A stretch of 64,000 bases of DNA. Source: Nipponacmea schrenckii (taxonomy: Eukaryota > Mollusca > Gastropoda > Lottiidae). The position numbers and the translations under genes were made by a program. Position 1 is the first letter of the stretch. Each line of letters begins with the position of its first letter. Where the stretch lies: assembly GCA_030562195.1 (NCBI GenBank), contig JAUJPP010000005.1, positions 18,463,106-18,527,105 of the forward strand. Direction: 5' to 3'. The notes under the pieces were generated by a model. That model was not told the origin of the DNA. It saw only the letters and a program-made list of their open reading frames with translations, and made no database searches. Positions 23,101 through 33,094 of the stretch are shown one piece after another.

Positions 23101-26100
23101 GATATCTGAAGCAGTCGATTCAAGATATCTGAAGCAGTCTATACAGCATCTGAATTCAAGATATCTGAAGCTGTCTGTAGCCTAGGGCATCACCATGCAG
23201 GATATCTAAAATAGTCTTTAAAACTTTAAAATTTAAGATATCAGATTTCGTAATCAGCCAGCAAGTTATCTGAATTCGTTCCTATTTGAATCGGGATACA
23301 ATACACAGTTGAAATATGACTGGGTGATATGACAATGGAAATTATTAAGGTAGATAAATATAGGACTATGATATGGGTCAGGTCAAAGTACGTAATAAAT
23401 AAATTGAATGCATTTTGAAACCTTAACAATTATAATTTATTACCACTCGGCTTCGTGTCTGTGTGTAATATTGGTTATAATTTTGTTGAAGACCGGATAA
23501 GATAATATTTGACAGGATCTAGGCCATATGTACTAAAAATTGGTATCCAAACAATGAAGACAAGAATTCTTACATCCACTGGAGAAAAAAGAAAAAAATA
23601 TGACATATCAAGAATTCACCCCTACCGTTGTTCGATGTATTGGCAAATACAACATTATAGATACCAATACCGATTCATTGCGCCTTCAATTAACAGATTT
23701 TAATATATTTTATTACTTCGGGGTGCAAGAAATACGTAAAAATCGCATAATTTTTTCAAAAGAGAAATTCTCTGTTTCTGTACATCTCGAGATTCGAGAA
23801 ACTTGTCGTCATTTTAAAATAATTCTTTACACGCATGGATGTGTAGGCCCAAAGTTCGGCGATGTGAACACCATGGTATAATTGTTCAAAAGATTGGAGA
23901 ACCTGTTCTTTTCAAGGTTTACATAAACGGTATCTAGTGTTGCCTATAGCTTTGGACTAAATGTTTTCCTCTCCTATTGGAAACATTTATTGTTCATTCT
24001 TTTATTATTCCGTTCTTGTACATTTCTGTAGACCGTAAAATTTGATCTGATATTGATGCAACTAAATAGTATTTGACTTGCATGGTATTGAGAATCCCCT
24101 AGCTTGTCCTGAAACATACTGAGATAAGTATATACCCTTCAAAGTTCAGTTGGTTATATTTGAATTTGTTGTTGGGGTTTTGACCCTATGAATATTTATC
24201 CGGAAATGTTCTATAACTAAAGTTGGTATGTGGATGTTTCATTGTAATGGCTAAGTGTACTAGTACAAACCAGAAAGATATGACATTATAAAAGGGTAAT
24301 GAACCTCCCTACTGTGTTATCTCGGAAAATCTTTAACGATGTCTGTATTTAATCAGTATTAATAATGTATTGATCAATGATAAAGTTTTGAGAATATCAT
24401 ATTCTCATACATTACATAAGACAATCATTGATATTTTCTCTAGTTTAAAGCAGGGATACCACTTTTTAAACATCGTTACATTGTTCTTCATATGAAATAC
24501 ATGTATACCGGACTGCGTGTTGTGTTCTTTATGTAAATTGGCCATTGAGATGTAAACCATTACTATTATCTCTAGTTCTGTTCTTCATGTGAAATATACC
24601 ATTGAAGCTGGTTTATGTTCAGTATACCGCATGTTAGGTTTACCATTCTAGATGTTTCTGTTCCTCATGTTGAGTATACCACATGTTAGATTTTGCCATT
24701 GTAGATGTTTCTGTTCCTCATGTTGAGTATACCACATGTTAGGTTTACCACTGTTGGTGTTTCTGTTCCTCATGTTGAGTATACCACATGTCAGGTTTTG
24801 CCATTGTACAACATTGTTCTGTTCCTCATGTAAAATATACATGTAGATTCGGTTGGGTATAATAATTGAGACTGGTTCATGTTGAGTTTGCCATTGAGGC
24901 TGGTTCATGTTGAGTTTTTTATTGAGACTGATTCATGTTGAGTTTACTATTGAGACTGGTTCATGTTGAGTTTACTATTGAGACTGGTTCATGTTGAGTT
25001 AACTATTGAGACTAGTTATGTTGAGTTTACTATTGAGACTGGTTCATGCTGAGTTTACTATTGAGACTGGTTCATGTTGAGTTTGCCATTGAGGCTGGTT
25101 CATGTTGAGTTTCTTATTGAGACTGGTTCATGTTGAGTTTACTATTGAGACTGGTTCATGTTGAGTTTACTATTGAGACTGGTTCATGTTGAGTTTACTA
25201 TTGAGACTGGTTATGTTGAGTTTACTATTGAGACTGGTTATGTTGAGTTTACTATTGAGACTGGTTATGTTGAGTTTACTATTGAGACTGGCTCATGTTG
25301 AGTTTTTTATTGAGACTGGTTCATGTTGAGTTTACTATTGAGACTGGTTCATGCTGAGTTTACTATTGAGACTGGTTCATGCTGAGTTTACTATTGCGAT
25401 TGGTTCATGTTGAGTAACCCAGTGAGTCTGGTTATGTTATTCATGATATAATTGTATATTTCAGAGTTAGAAGGAGTTAAGAAAGTGCGAGATAAAAGGT
25501 TACTATTGATTGTAGTTTTAACTAATCTAGGATTATTAGTTCTAGCGGCTGTTATCGGTGCCTTGTGTTATATCAAACGAACACATATACAGATCTACTA
25601 TAAATTACCAGGTAATGCTAGAATTCAAATACATGTATACCACTTTTCTCGGGCTAAGTATTAAAATAAAATCCCCGAACTTAAAAAAAGATATTCGGTA
25701 CCTTCGGGTAGTTTCCGCAAAGTTAAACGATGGAAAGTAAAAAATTCTCGAACTGATCAATTCTTAACAAAATATACATCAATGTGAATATAAAAATCTA
25801 AAGAGAATCTAACATATAATTACATGGACACATAGACAGGTACCTCGGCTTTCTCCTCGTTGGTTAAAAGGAAGCTTCCCGTTACTCTTGACACTTAAAG
25901 GACTGGTGACAATGATCCAAAAGGATCTCTTCCCCATGCCTTGTTGGTTCAAATTTTTCTTTTTTTAGGCCTGGGTTTAGCTGATCCCAATGCACGACGC
26001 CCTGGTGATAAATCTAGTATCAAATCAGTCGGAAGAGGAAGTATGAACAGACCGTCTCCGTATAGTGATTGGGAGCCGAAGGAATCCTTGAAGAAAAAAT

Positions 26101-29100
26101 TACTACCTGTTTTAGATGATTCGGTGATAGCATTAAGCAGTCTAGATATGGGACAAAGGTACCTGAAATAATTATTCAACAAACAGCCTCGTTTATACTT
26201 TCGACACACCTTTCGTATATGACGAAAAGATGAAAATGCGATATTCGACCTATGTAGGAAGGTTGTCCTCTTAAGTCATTTAGAGCTCTGTTTAGCATCT
26301 AACACTTCTAACTTTTTTAGAATGTAGTGGGTGGGGATAATTTGTGAATTCTACATCAATTTAGTGATACGAATATAAATAATTTTTCTTACGAAATAAT
26401 TTATTTCTATTGCGTTTATTGACATAACCGTGGTTTTTAAACTTTAAAAGAATAAATTCAGTTTTATCTCTATCATATTTAATTATAATCACATTTCATA
26501 TCTGTCAAGCATATGCTTTGTTGAGTTATTTAAATGATTGATCTCCAGACAAGCTGTCAATCGCATAACAATAATATCAAGCGTTATTAATTGAAGTATC
26601 ATTTTTGAAATAAACATTCGGTTCTGGGGGAACTATGCATTCATCCGTTCCGAATTGAGCTTGACAGCTCAGCATGGCCTGAATACCAGTCATTTCGGAG
26701 ACAAGTCAACTCGAAGACAGTTAACTCAGAGACAAATGTCTTTCACACGCCAACTGAGAATAGAGGCCAATTTCACCATTTGTTCGGCGTAATCAACTAT
26801 TTAGCGTCAGAAATTCAGCGCTCCAAGCAACTGTGCTTGGTTCCATCGAGGATTTCTTTTTTACTTTATAGATTTGACATATTTTGATTTATTGTTTGCA
26901 GCTAGATTATATTCATATCGGATATTTGACGGTAACATTGGATAATGCATTAGGTAGCCTATTATTATGAAATCTTCACTATAAGATTTAATAACAATAA
27001 TAATAATAAACTCTTTATTTTACATGGGTCAGAATTAGGCCCAATACACAAGGACTTGGTCCTGTCTCACATTCAGCCCATAGGATTTTGCAGCACTCTG
27101 TTTATTTAATATTGATTCAAACTGTTACAATTGGCACCCACACTGTATTCATTTTTTGTTGTATCTCTGTTCAGATTAGGTGGTGGGTTATTTGGTGATA
27201 CACATATAGCTAAATGGAATGGTATGGATGTTGCAGTTAAAAGACTTATATTAAATGTTCATCAAAACCAGGTCACTGCCAAAACAATGGAATATATGAC
27301 AGAAGAAGTGTGGAAATTAAGGTATACTGAGTTAGCTCTTAACAGATCAAATAGCCCTTGCGTAAGTGCCATTGTTTGATTCAGATTCCGAACTTCTGTC
27401 AAATTGTGTACGTATTTCAGCGAGACACATGCCATCTAGCTAGCCTGAAGTTTGCACAGTGTGAAACTCTGAGTTACAACATAATATTCCATACTCTATT
27501 ATTCTATGCATTTAACAAAATAGATGTTTGAAAGATTTGCTTTCATCGAATGGAGCCATAAACTTCGGGATCTGTGTGCCACTACAAGATATGAATGTAG
27601 AATTTGGAAATGGAATATAGCTCTGGTTGATACTGCCTCCCCACATTTCTCTCGATGCCTTTAATCATCTAATTCAGCAGTATAACCTTGTACTTACTGA
27701 TTTATTTCAGTCGTTTACGTAATAAGTTAATTGTGACTGTAATTGGGCTATGCCTTGATGGTAAATTACCGTATATTATAACAGAACATGTCGACGGTGA
27801 ATGTTTAAGAGATTTCATAAAGGTTAAAGGTCACCAATTAACGTGGCCTCAAAGAATCAAAATTGTAAGTTGATATAAATACAGTTTAAATCAGATTTTT
27901 CAAAAAATAGGGGATGGGGGTTGAGTGTGTTCACCGATCTAGATTAGAACCCACGTCCGACATTTTCAACGTATTCAAGCAAATGACGTCATGACGTTAA
28001 GAACTATTGGGATATCTGAAAATTGATAGAAAAAATAATATAGAATGGTAGGTTGTGCCATGAATTAATGAAATATGCCTGATAGTTCCTGCATTGATGG
28101 AGAGTTAATCTATATTTCTTTTTAAAAACCAAACTTACGTAAAAGTTCTTAAGTTAAATGTTACGAAAAACTGAAGCCCCTTGTGTTTGTATTTACAGTG
28201 TATCCAGATAGCTGATGGTTTGGCATTTCTTCATTCCAGTAAACCATTAATTTTACATCGAGATTTACGGTGTGGTAACATCTTTATTATTGATGAGGAT
28301 GCTATTAAGGTATGATGCAATGATTACATAGTCATAGTAACTTACTATCGTTCACACATAGAAAGAACAGATACAAATAGTTGACCACCATTGAAATCAC
28401 TACGTCAGACAAAATCTGCCGGCCTTTCACATGGCGGTCAAGTAAGTTCGAAATGTTTTTGTTCTGAATCCGGGGCCTTATTCTTAAAAACTTAATATTA
28501 TTGGCCAATCACTAAAATTGATTTTAAATTTCGTCCTTTTATCCAATCAAACTACTGGTTATTTCATTTTTAATCCAGTCCATTTTTAGTCAATTTTTTT
28601 GAGAATAAGGTTCTTTGTAGCTAAGTCAGACACTAAGTATTATTGTATGTGGTCTCTTTGGTGGTGAATAAGCATGTTTTCTTGGTTTTCATAAAAAAAA
28701 ATCCCTCAATATTTAATTGAATCAACAAGGAACCTCAAAAGTTAAAGTGTGCGTTGTTTTATGCTTTTAGGTTGGAGATTTCGGTTTAACGAAATTAATA
28801 CAACCCATGAGAGAAGAATGTACACAAGACGATTGCTGTTGTAAGTTTTTGAAAAGTATTCCATAACTAATTTTCTCCACTGTATATTGATAAGCGTTGT
28901 GGCCTTCATTTGGCAAAACGTGATGCAAAAAAACCTGGTGAATTATCGAATCCAGTCACACTTTAATCTTTAAATTTTAAGTAAGATTTTTTTTTCAAAT
29001 TATCAAATAGGCTGGTGGAGAAAATACATAGACTTAGAGATATAGCGATTAACTGTGGTTCCGTTTATTACCGTCCCAAATAGGGACGTGCAAAATATAA

Positions 29101-30360
29101 TTTTGCTTGGTACAATTGGAGTGATTTTGTATGCTAGTCACGAAGTAAATAATATAAGAAAGGGGTTAAGGATAAATTATTACGAAAATACATGAAGTCT
29201 TGGTTTCTTTTTTTTCTTTTTTTTTTTTTTGATTTCTTGATATTGGTTTGATTGTGGAGTTTTTTGTCAATAAATGAAAAATAGTAAATGAAATCAGAAA
29301 GATTCAGGAGCTAACAAGTTGAAACTTAAAATCTGTAATATTGTTTGTCTAGGTATGAGAGAATATAGTGCATGTCCAGCAATGTTACGATGGACGGCTC
29401 CAGAAATATTGTCAAACCCCACAGTTCACGAGGAGGACGACAGTTCCGTCTTCACATCTTCCTGTGACGTCTATTCGCTAGGAATGGTTTTTTGGGAGAT
29501 CAAAGTCTGTGAAGATCCTTTTGAAGATCTGAGTTCGGAAGCAGAGGTGAGATGGAATTTTGAACAGTGATCTATTTCTTGAAAATCCTTCGCATTCTCA
29601 GCGCATTATTCAAAACAATGTAACAAGAAAATGGACCCTTTTGAAATTTGGTAGGGAATTTACAACTATCTGGGAATACGGTCCCAGTGTACCAAATAGT
29701 TTGGAAGAAACAATACACCGAGCTCACGTTTGCTTTTATTTGTGAATACCAGACCCTTTGACAGTGGGTAAAAACTGACAAAAAGGCATAATGTGGTCCC
29801 TTTTCGATCAATTCACCCAAATGTAACATAAAAGAATACAGAATCGGGTCTGAACTGATTTTGTCCCCTTTTATATACTTTGTTCGCTAATTTTGAATTC
29901 CAGATAATAGATTTTGTTGTTGGTGGTGGTAGACCAGAATTACCAGACTCGTCTGATTCACTAACCCAATATAAAGATCTCATTGTAGAATGTTGGTGTC
30001 AAAAACCACAACTACGCCCATCGGCTAAACAGGTATGAATGACAAAGATGTGGCTTAATAATGATGATAATGATTTATTGAAATTGATAATTATTATTAG
30101 TAACGAAAAACAATTTCAGAAGTTAGAATTAAAAAAAAGTGAAATCAACCCTTTAAATAACAAAAAATTAAATATTTGTTAATTTCAACGTACTGTTTTC
30201 TGCAATAATGACCACAAATTTAAAACCGCTACATCACGTTATCTTACAGGTAGCAGTCAAGTTGAAAGAAATGATGCAGTCTGCTCGAGCATTTCAAAAG
30301 AGTTTAAAAAGTAAATCTCATCAATCGAAATCTCAACCATCATCTTCGCAAATCGTGTAA
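4971..30360 (+). CDS. MRH-like ectodomain receptor kinase (14 exons)
   Basis: Joining exons 4971-5182, 7894-8002, 9931-10064, 10497-10605, 21741-21822, 25465-25611, 25969-26158, 27175-27321, 27711-27864, 28199-28309, 28771-28840, 29353-29546, 29904-30032 and 30250-30360 gives 1899 nt. All phases match and there is no internal stop (632 aa). Residues 1-25 are a signal peptide. Residues 48-202 form a Cys-rich domain (C48, C86, C103, C109, C165, C196-198, C202) with the TFDPC, GDGCSSV, YTLG, R-to-ICD and HVCCCP order expected of an MRH/M6P-receptor-like fold. Residues 228-252 are a transmembrane helix. The kinase domain (about 329-600) has the LGGGLFG loop, K350, HRD D450, N455, DFG D468 and APE 504-506, so it should be active. 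HRDLRCGN and RWTAPE place it near the TK/TKL boundary. The ligand is unknown. An in-frame stop precedes the first ATG. Confidence 0.85.
5187..7893. other. Receptor kinase intron 1
   Basis: No further exon is required because the phases of exons 1 and 2 join. It contains an AAT/ATG-rich simple stretch near 5359-5382, with two near-identical TTTATTCG-CACTCATGA units (5380-5415), and a dispersed repeat near 7255-7560. Several open frames (for example 5527-5829 on the - strand) match no family I recognise. Confidence 0.5.
7255..7560 (+). repeat. Dispersed molluscan-type repeat fragment
   Basis: Includes GTCTTGTCGTTCGGATGGGA, CAATAAACCGAGGGCCCGTG and GCTGTGCACGTTAAAGATCC. From memory, blocks like these recur in many molluscan genomic sequences. 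The nearby phrase CTCGCTAACCTGAGGGCCCA would fit a tRNA-derived SINE head, but I cannot confirm A and B boxes. Confidence 0.4.
7894..8002 (+). CDS. Receptor kinase exon 2
   Basis: Completes R71 and encodes residues 72-107, including Q77, the glycosylation sequon NYT at N80, C86 in TFDPC and C103 in GDGCSSVL. The acceptor is TTTACAG and the donor CTG|GTAGGT (phase 0). Confidence 0.8.
9931..10064 (+). CDS. Receptor kinase exon 3
   Basis: Begins MCIYGFDG after TTTTTGTAG and ends AA|GTAAGT (phase 2). It carries C109, the YYTLG motif and an NNST sequon near N140. The nearer acceptor TTACACATTAG is excluded because it would give an immediate stop. Confidence 0.75.
10497..10605 (+). CDS. Receptor kinase exon 4
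   Basis: Encodes [13 protein letters not shown] (R157, C165) and EALFEISSP (E178). This matches the R...CD...E sequence of MRH strands. The acceptor is TATTTCAG and the donor GTG|GTAAGT (phase 0). Confidence 0.8.
10719..10828 (-). repeat. Inverted outlier copies of the intron-4 minisatellite
   Basis: At least four units of the form AAATCCGCAGACC are the reverse complement of the GGTCTGCGGATT unit of the 8.9 kb array that begins about 1 kb downstream. They are therefore a small head-to-head outpost of the same repeat. Confidence 0.8.
10980..11260 (+). repeat. Degenerate short direct repeats
   Basis: About five diverged units built on ATTATTTGGTGAAAGTGCTT and CAGAA-type variants, spaced about 50-60 bp, lie between the inverted repeat outpost and the main array. 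Confidence 0.5.
11818..20712 (+). repeat. 8.9 kb minisatellite, 22-23 bp unit, in receptor kinase intron 4
   Basis: Roughly 400 units of GGGGTCTG followed by one of two cores, TGTAATCTAGTATC or CGGATTCTAGTATC, with a variable G run of 4 to 15. Edge units (11818-11960) are most diverged, the middle most homogeneous. Landmark variants recur as blocks: the TTTATGTAATCTAG unit at 12535, 15621 and 18411, and the CGGAGTCAGAGGATTC block at 16715, 17206, 19438 and 19929. These show duplications of about 2.7-3.1 kb and of 491 bp. No protein is encoded. Confidence 0.95.
20713..21740. other. Intron 4 remainder
   Basis: AT-rich intron sequence between the array and exon 5. I see no exon or mobile element. 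The open frames at 21266-21529 and 21619-21801 on the - strand look like chance. Confidence 0.5.
21741..21822 (+). CDS. Receptor kinase exon 5
   Basis: Encodes [17 protein letters not shown] and a short linker with two N-glycosylation sequons (NHT, NST), closing the cysteine-rich domain. The acceptor is GCTTGTAG and the donor CTG|GTAAGA (phase 1). Its last 20-odd bases and donor are the first unit of the adjacent tandem array. Confidence 0.75.
21788..22465 (+). repeat. 56 bp tandem repeat containing the exon 5 end and 5' splice site
   Basis: Twelve copies of a 56 bp unit that includes ACTACCAATTCTACTG|GTAAG followed by ATCATTACTTTATATAATCA. The first copy straddles the real exon 5/intron 5 border, so the next 10 or 11 copies each carry an identical or near-identical GGTAAG donor. 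The last has GGTAGG. Units are not a multiple of three, so using a later donor would mostly break the frame. Confidence 0.9.
23028..23190 (+). repeat. 37 bp tandem repeat, about 5 units
   Basis: Units read GATATCTGAAGCAGTCTATA then TAGCATCTGAATTCAA. One unit is internally shortened at about 23118. In intron 5 of the receptor kinase gene. Confidence 0.85.
24590..24845 (+). repeat. About 60 bp tandem repeat in intron 5
   Basis: Four to five units of TTCTGTTCCTCATGTTGAGT plus ATACCACATGTTAGG, with indels. Apparent open frames on the opposite strand here are repeat artefacts. Confidence 0.75.
24875..25425 (+). repeat. 28 bp tandem repeat, about 19 units
   Basis: Units of GAGACTGGTTCATGTTGAGT plus TTACTATT abut the transmembrane exon's acceptor region (exon 6 begins 40 bp later). 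Some units lack TC, giving GGTTATG. Confidence 0.9.
25465..25611 (+). CDS. Receptor kinase exon 6 (transmembrane)
   Basis: Encodes residues 217-264: a basic lead (KKVRDKR), about 25 hydrophobic residues (228-252) and a cytoplasmic KRTH stop-transfer. It joins exon 5 in phase 1 and ends CAG|GTAATG (phase 1). Confidence 0.85.
25969..26158 (+). CDS. Receptor kinase exon 7 (juxtamembrane)
   Basis: Encodes the Ser-, Arg- and Pro-rich cytoplasmic linker ahead of the kinase domain ([13 protein letters not shown], then [15 protein letters not shown]). The acceptor is TTTTTTTAG and the donor AG|GTACCT (phase 2). Confidence 0.8.
26990..27095 (-). repeat. Second copy of the TTA-tailed dispersed repeat
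   Basis: CTTTATTTTACATGGGTCAG and GTCCTGTCTCACATTCAG are the reverse complement of 1768-1866, including the (AAT)n/(TTA)n tail. It sits in intron 7, 80 bp before exon 8. Confidence 0.7.
27175..27321 (+). CDS. Receptor kinase exon 8 (Gly loop, catalytic Lys)
   Basis: Encodes the glycine loop LGGGLFGD, the VAVKRL motif with the ATP-binding lysine K350, and the start of helix C with candidate glutamates 371/372. Phase 2 donor AAG|GTATAC region. Confidence 0.85.
27711..27864 (+). CDS. Receptor kinase exon 9
   Basis: Encodes strands 4-5 and the hinge of the kinase N lobe ([20 protein letters not shown]) and CLRDFIK of helix D. The acceptor is TTTATTTCAG and the donor ATT|GTAAGT (phase 0). Confidence 0.85.
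28199..28309 (+). CDS. Receptor kinase exon 10 (catalytic loop)
   Basis: Encodes helix E ([10 protein letters not shown]) and the catalytic loop HRDLRCGN with D450 and N455. The RC in place of AA/AR (tyrosine kinases) or KS (most TKL kinases) is unusual. 37 complete codons. Confidence 0.9.
28486..28615. mobile_element. Short MITE with CCTTATTCT inverted ends
   Basis: The ends CCTTATTCTTAAAAACTTA and TTTTTTTGAGAATAAGG are inverted repeats. The interior includes TTTATCCAATCAAACTACT. A relative lies at 42,832-42,970. In intron 10 of the receptor kinase gene. Confidence 0.55.
28771..28840 (+). CDS. Receptor kinase exon 11 (DFG)
   Basis: Encodes [11 protein letters not shown] with D468, then a Cys/Asp-rich stretch of the activation segment. 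The acceptor is GCTTTTAG and the donor T|GTAAGT (phase 1). Confidence 0.85.
29353..29546 (+). CDS. Receptor kinase exon 12 (APE, helix F)
   Basis: Encodes the rest of the activation segment with LRWTAPEIL and the C-lobe helix F motif [13 protein letters not shown]. The one Tyr in the segment (MREYSAC) is a candidate autophosphorylation site. Donor GAG|GTGAGA. Confidence 0.85.
29904..30032 (+). CDS. Receptor kinase exon 13
   Basis: Encodes the C-lobe end, [13 protein letters not shown] and [13 protein letters not shown], matching the conserved ECW-x-RP kinase subdomain XI arginine. 43 complete codons. Confidence 0.85.
30250..30360 (+). CDS. Receptor kinase exon 14 (C terminus)
   Basis: Encodes the last kinase helix ([15 protein letters not shown]) and a Ser/Lys/Gln tail ending SSSQIV and stop. 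Confidence 0.85.
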   Translation, partial: VAVKLKEMMQSARAFQKSLKSKSHQSKSQPSSSQIV

Positions 30361-30408
30361 ACCATATATCCACACTGAACTTTAATTTATCGAACACGAA
30401 TTAAAAAT

Positions 30409-30414
30409 AATAAA
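30409..30414 (+). terminator. Candidate polyadenylation signal AATAAA
   Basis: AATAAA 49 nt after the receptor kinase stop codon. The local sequence is A-rich, so the call is tentative. Confidence 0.4.
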
Positions 30415-30839
30415 AAAAGAATTGCTCATTTTCAAAGTGAAGCGAAAGTATCGATATTGACTACTGTGAAAACGTCGTTTTTGAGCTACGAGAACCAGAT
30501 TGGTCGACTTTCTCCGAAGTGCAATGGGTACACCGGTATTAACGTAAGAAAAAAAGACGTTCACTTAACATCGATTTGACGTTATTGATTATTCTGGAAC
30601 GTGGAACTTGTAATTCTCAAACAGTATTTTCAAGTGAGTTTAACCAGTGACGCCGTTATTAACGTGTGGAACGGAGTGTAAGAGATGATTCACGAAATCC
30701 ACAAACCTATTATTGTTTAATTATGATTTATCATGTGAAATATGCCAAAATCTTTCTCCATCTGAAGTGGTCGTTATCCACTAGTATGTGTATACAGACA
30801 ATGTGGTTAAATATTCTCAAGAAGGTACCGAGAATAGAT

Positions 30840-31235
30840 ATCAGTGTATTATCGTGGATGAAAATCTAAGATGTGATATTCCAGTAGAAATCAAGCCACA
30901 ATGCCCAATTTAACAGAAAATACACTAGTTGAAAACTGTAAACGGGTTTAATCAGTTCGATAAACGAAATATGTTATCCATCAAACACATCGATTTTAAA
31001 ATGCGGAAAATGTATAGGTTTATAGGACCTAATCTCAGTTCATTACCGTGAATGAATTTTAAGATGTGATATTCCAGTAGAAATTCAGTCACAATGCCCA
31101 ATTTAACAGAAAATACACGAGTTGCAAACTGTAAACTAATGAGATCAGTTCTATAAACGAAAAATGTTTATCTATCAAGCTCATCAGTCGGTTTAAAATG
31201 CAGAAATAAGTATAGATTTATAGGACCTGGATTTG
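30840..31235 (+). repeat. Two tandem copies of a 196 bp segment
   Basis: The segment from about 30843 (AAGATGTGATATTCCAGTAG, then CACAATGCCCAATTTAACAG) repeats from about 31039 with roughly 85-90 per cent identity. Non-coding, downstream of the kinase gene. Confidence 0.8.
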
Positions 31236-31466
31236 TTTGTCCTATAACTGTTTTATAATATCTATCTACATTGAAACATAACATCGATTGAATGTCTAAT
31301 GATTGATTTTATGAAAAGAATGGAGATATTCTTATTCTCTCCCTTGGTAGGCTACTATTCAGAAATTCTTTCACAACCAATAATTTCGTTGATAAACTCA
31401 TTATCACAATATAATATTCTTTATATGACATTTAGTAATTGGTAATAAACTAATAATAACGAATTT

Positions 31467-31602
31467 TTATGGAATAACAATTACTGAGTTTATCTATTTT
31501 GTGACGTTTCAACAAGTGTTTCCTTGTCGTTATCAAGCAGGAAGATGAAGTTGAAACGTTACAGAATAAATAAATTCAGTAATTGTTATTCCATAAAATT
31601 GA
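31467..31602. mobile_element. Foldback hairpin with about 49 bp arms
   Basis: The arm TTTTATGGAATAACAATTAC, continuing to GACGTTTCAAC, is matched in inverse by GTTGAAACGTTACAG, continuing to GTAATTGTTATTCCATAAAA. The loop is about 38 nt. It is a small foldback or MITE-like insertion in intergenic DNA. Confidence 0.7.
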
Positions 31603-31619
31603 GTTGTTATCATAATATA

Positions 31620-32600
31620 AATATGGTTATTATTAGGTTTCTGCTTTTACCTTTAAATGGAATAGATTGCTCCTGTATAATTTTGTAACTGGGGTCCCTA
31701 AAAAGTCTGCATTAGTCTTTTAAAAACGATAATCATAACATTTTGCTGTTTGAGGCAAACACATATTGATTTAAACGTATTGCTTGTATTTGGTCAACGG
31801 TCGATGATCACTATAGCCATGTGATTATGTACTAAGCTTTTTGTTACCTAATAAGATATAAATTCAACTTATTTGTTATTCGATTGTTATATTTAGAAAT
31901 CCAAATGTGTTCTTTATGTCTTTGTTGACAGGATGTCCCAAGTCATATTAATCAAAGCTGATGTCCTTGACGTTTATTAATCATTGCTTTCGATCTTCGT
32001 TCCGTGATCATTTTGAATTGCGATCTGGAAATCCTTGCAAACCTTATTTATACTAAATATAACACTAATAACTCTGTGATTGTGAAACGCTTTTATAAAG
32101 AACTCCACGATGAATTTTCTGATATCTATACCAAACGTTTAGTGAGGGCTTGAGTAAATTTCTCCAGAAGTACATAATAATTTCTTATCAATTGATGTAC
32201 ATATACTGAAATTCGTAGCATAGTCTCTACTTGTGACCTAGGCCAGTCGTTTTATAGGGGAGCATCTCTTATAACACCCTTAACTAATCTTTAAAGGTGT
32301 TAATTGTTAATTACCTATTATTAAAAATTAAATACAATAGTTATTTGGTGTTCTACTCTAAATGCTGGGGGTCTGGGGTGGTTTTACAAGTTATACTTGT
32401 ATCCTTACTTAAAAATCTTGTTCGATTACCTAAAGATCCGGAATAGCTGTTAATTTCGCAAAAACCTGGCGAATGCAATGCACATAGCCCATATATCAAC
32501 TTAGATAATATTCTACCAAACGAGTAACTTAAGTTTAATATCGGGATGTCTTTGCAGAGTACAAGGCGTAGGTACTGACCTTTGACATGTCACTGTTAAA
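31620..32600. other. Intergenic DNA, nothing recognised
   Basis: AT-rich non-coding stretch with no gene or clear repeat. Confidence 0.4.
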
Positions 32601-32616
32601 TGTTCCTATTACTTAC

Positions 32617-32811
32617 CCACAAAATCTTCAAAGTAAACTCGAATATCGAAAATTGGTAGTGGAACATCTTCTGCCTTCAATACCCTTCTTGAATTCTGAT
32701 ATGATTTTGCCCCTGTAATAGATTCTATATGAAATTTCTTGTTGTGACCATACACTAAAAACGTTCCAATTGCATAACTCGTAACAGTGGAGTAATGGGT
32801 GTCTTGGGATG
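32617..32811 (-). CDS. Candidate exon E of an unidentified - strand gene
   Basis: An open stretch read on the - strand from 32811 (after ...ATCGCAG) to 32617 (donor G|GTAAGT). It encodes SQDTHYSTVTSYAIG, then GHNKKFHIESITG, NSRRVLKAEDVPLPIF and DIRVYFEDFVG. I do not recognise the family. Its NSRR...LP segment resembles candidate exon F at 47,371-47,617. Its phase (starts after one base, ends with one) fits candidate exon C at 44,752-44,898, but that would need a 12 kb intron spanning the homeobox gene. Confidence 0.4.
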
Positions 32812-33094
32812 CTGCGATGCTTTGTTGATATAATTGAAAACAAGCACAAAAACATAAAGATTCCTTCAAGATGATCGCATGAAGAAGATTAGATATCCAC
32901 AAAAAAATACTTCCCTGGTCGTGCCATAATTGGAACTCAAAACCAAGATCTATGGACAATTCACCTTCACAAATACATTCAAATTAAAATGAAACCGGTC
33001 GTGAAATGACATAGACAAATTAAACTCATTACTTGAGAGTTACAATGTTTTAACAATGAAACTAATTTGTTTTGATTTTTTGTTGATGTTAGAA

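Noticed and set aside
23509..23881. Two open frames on the + strand in intron 5
   Set aside because: AT-rich, overlapping, no recognised motif. Kinase exons 5 and 6 join in phase without them.
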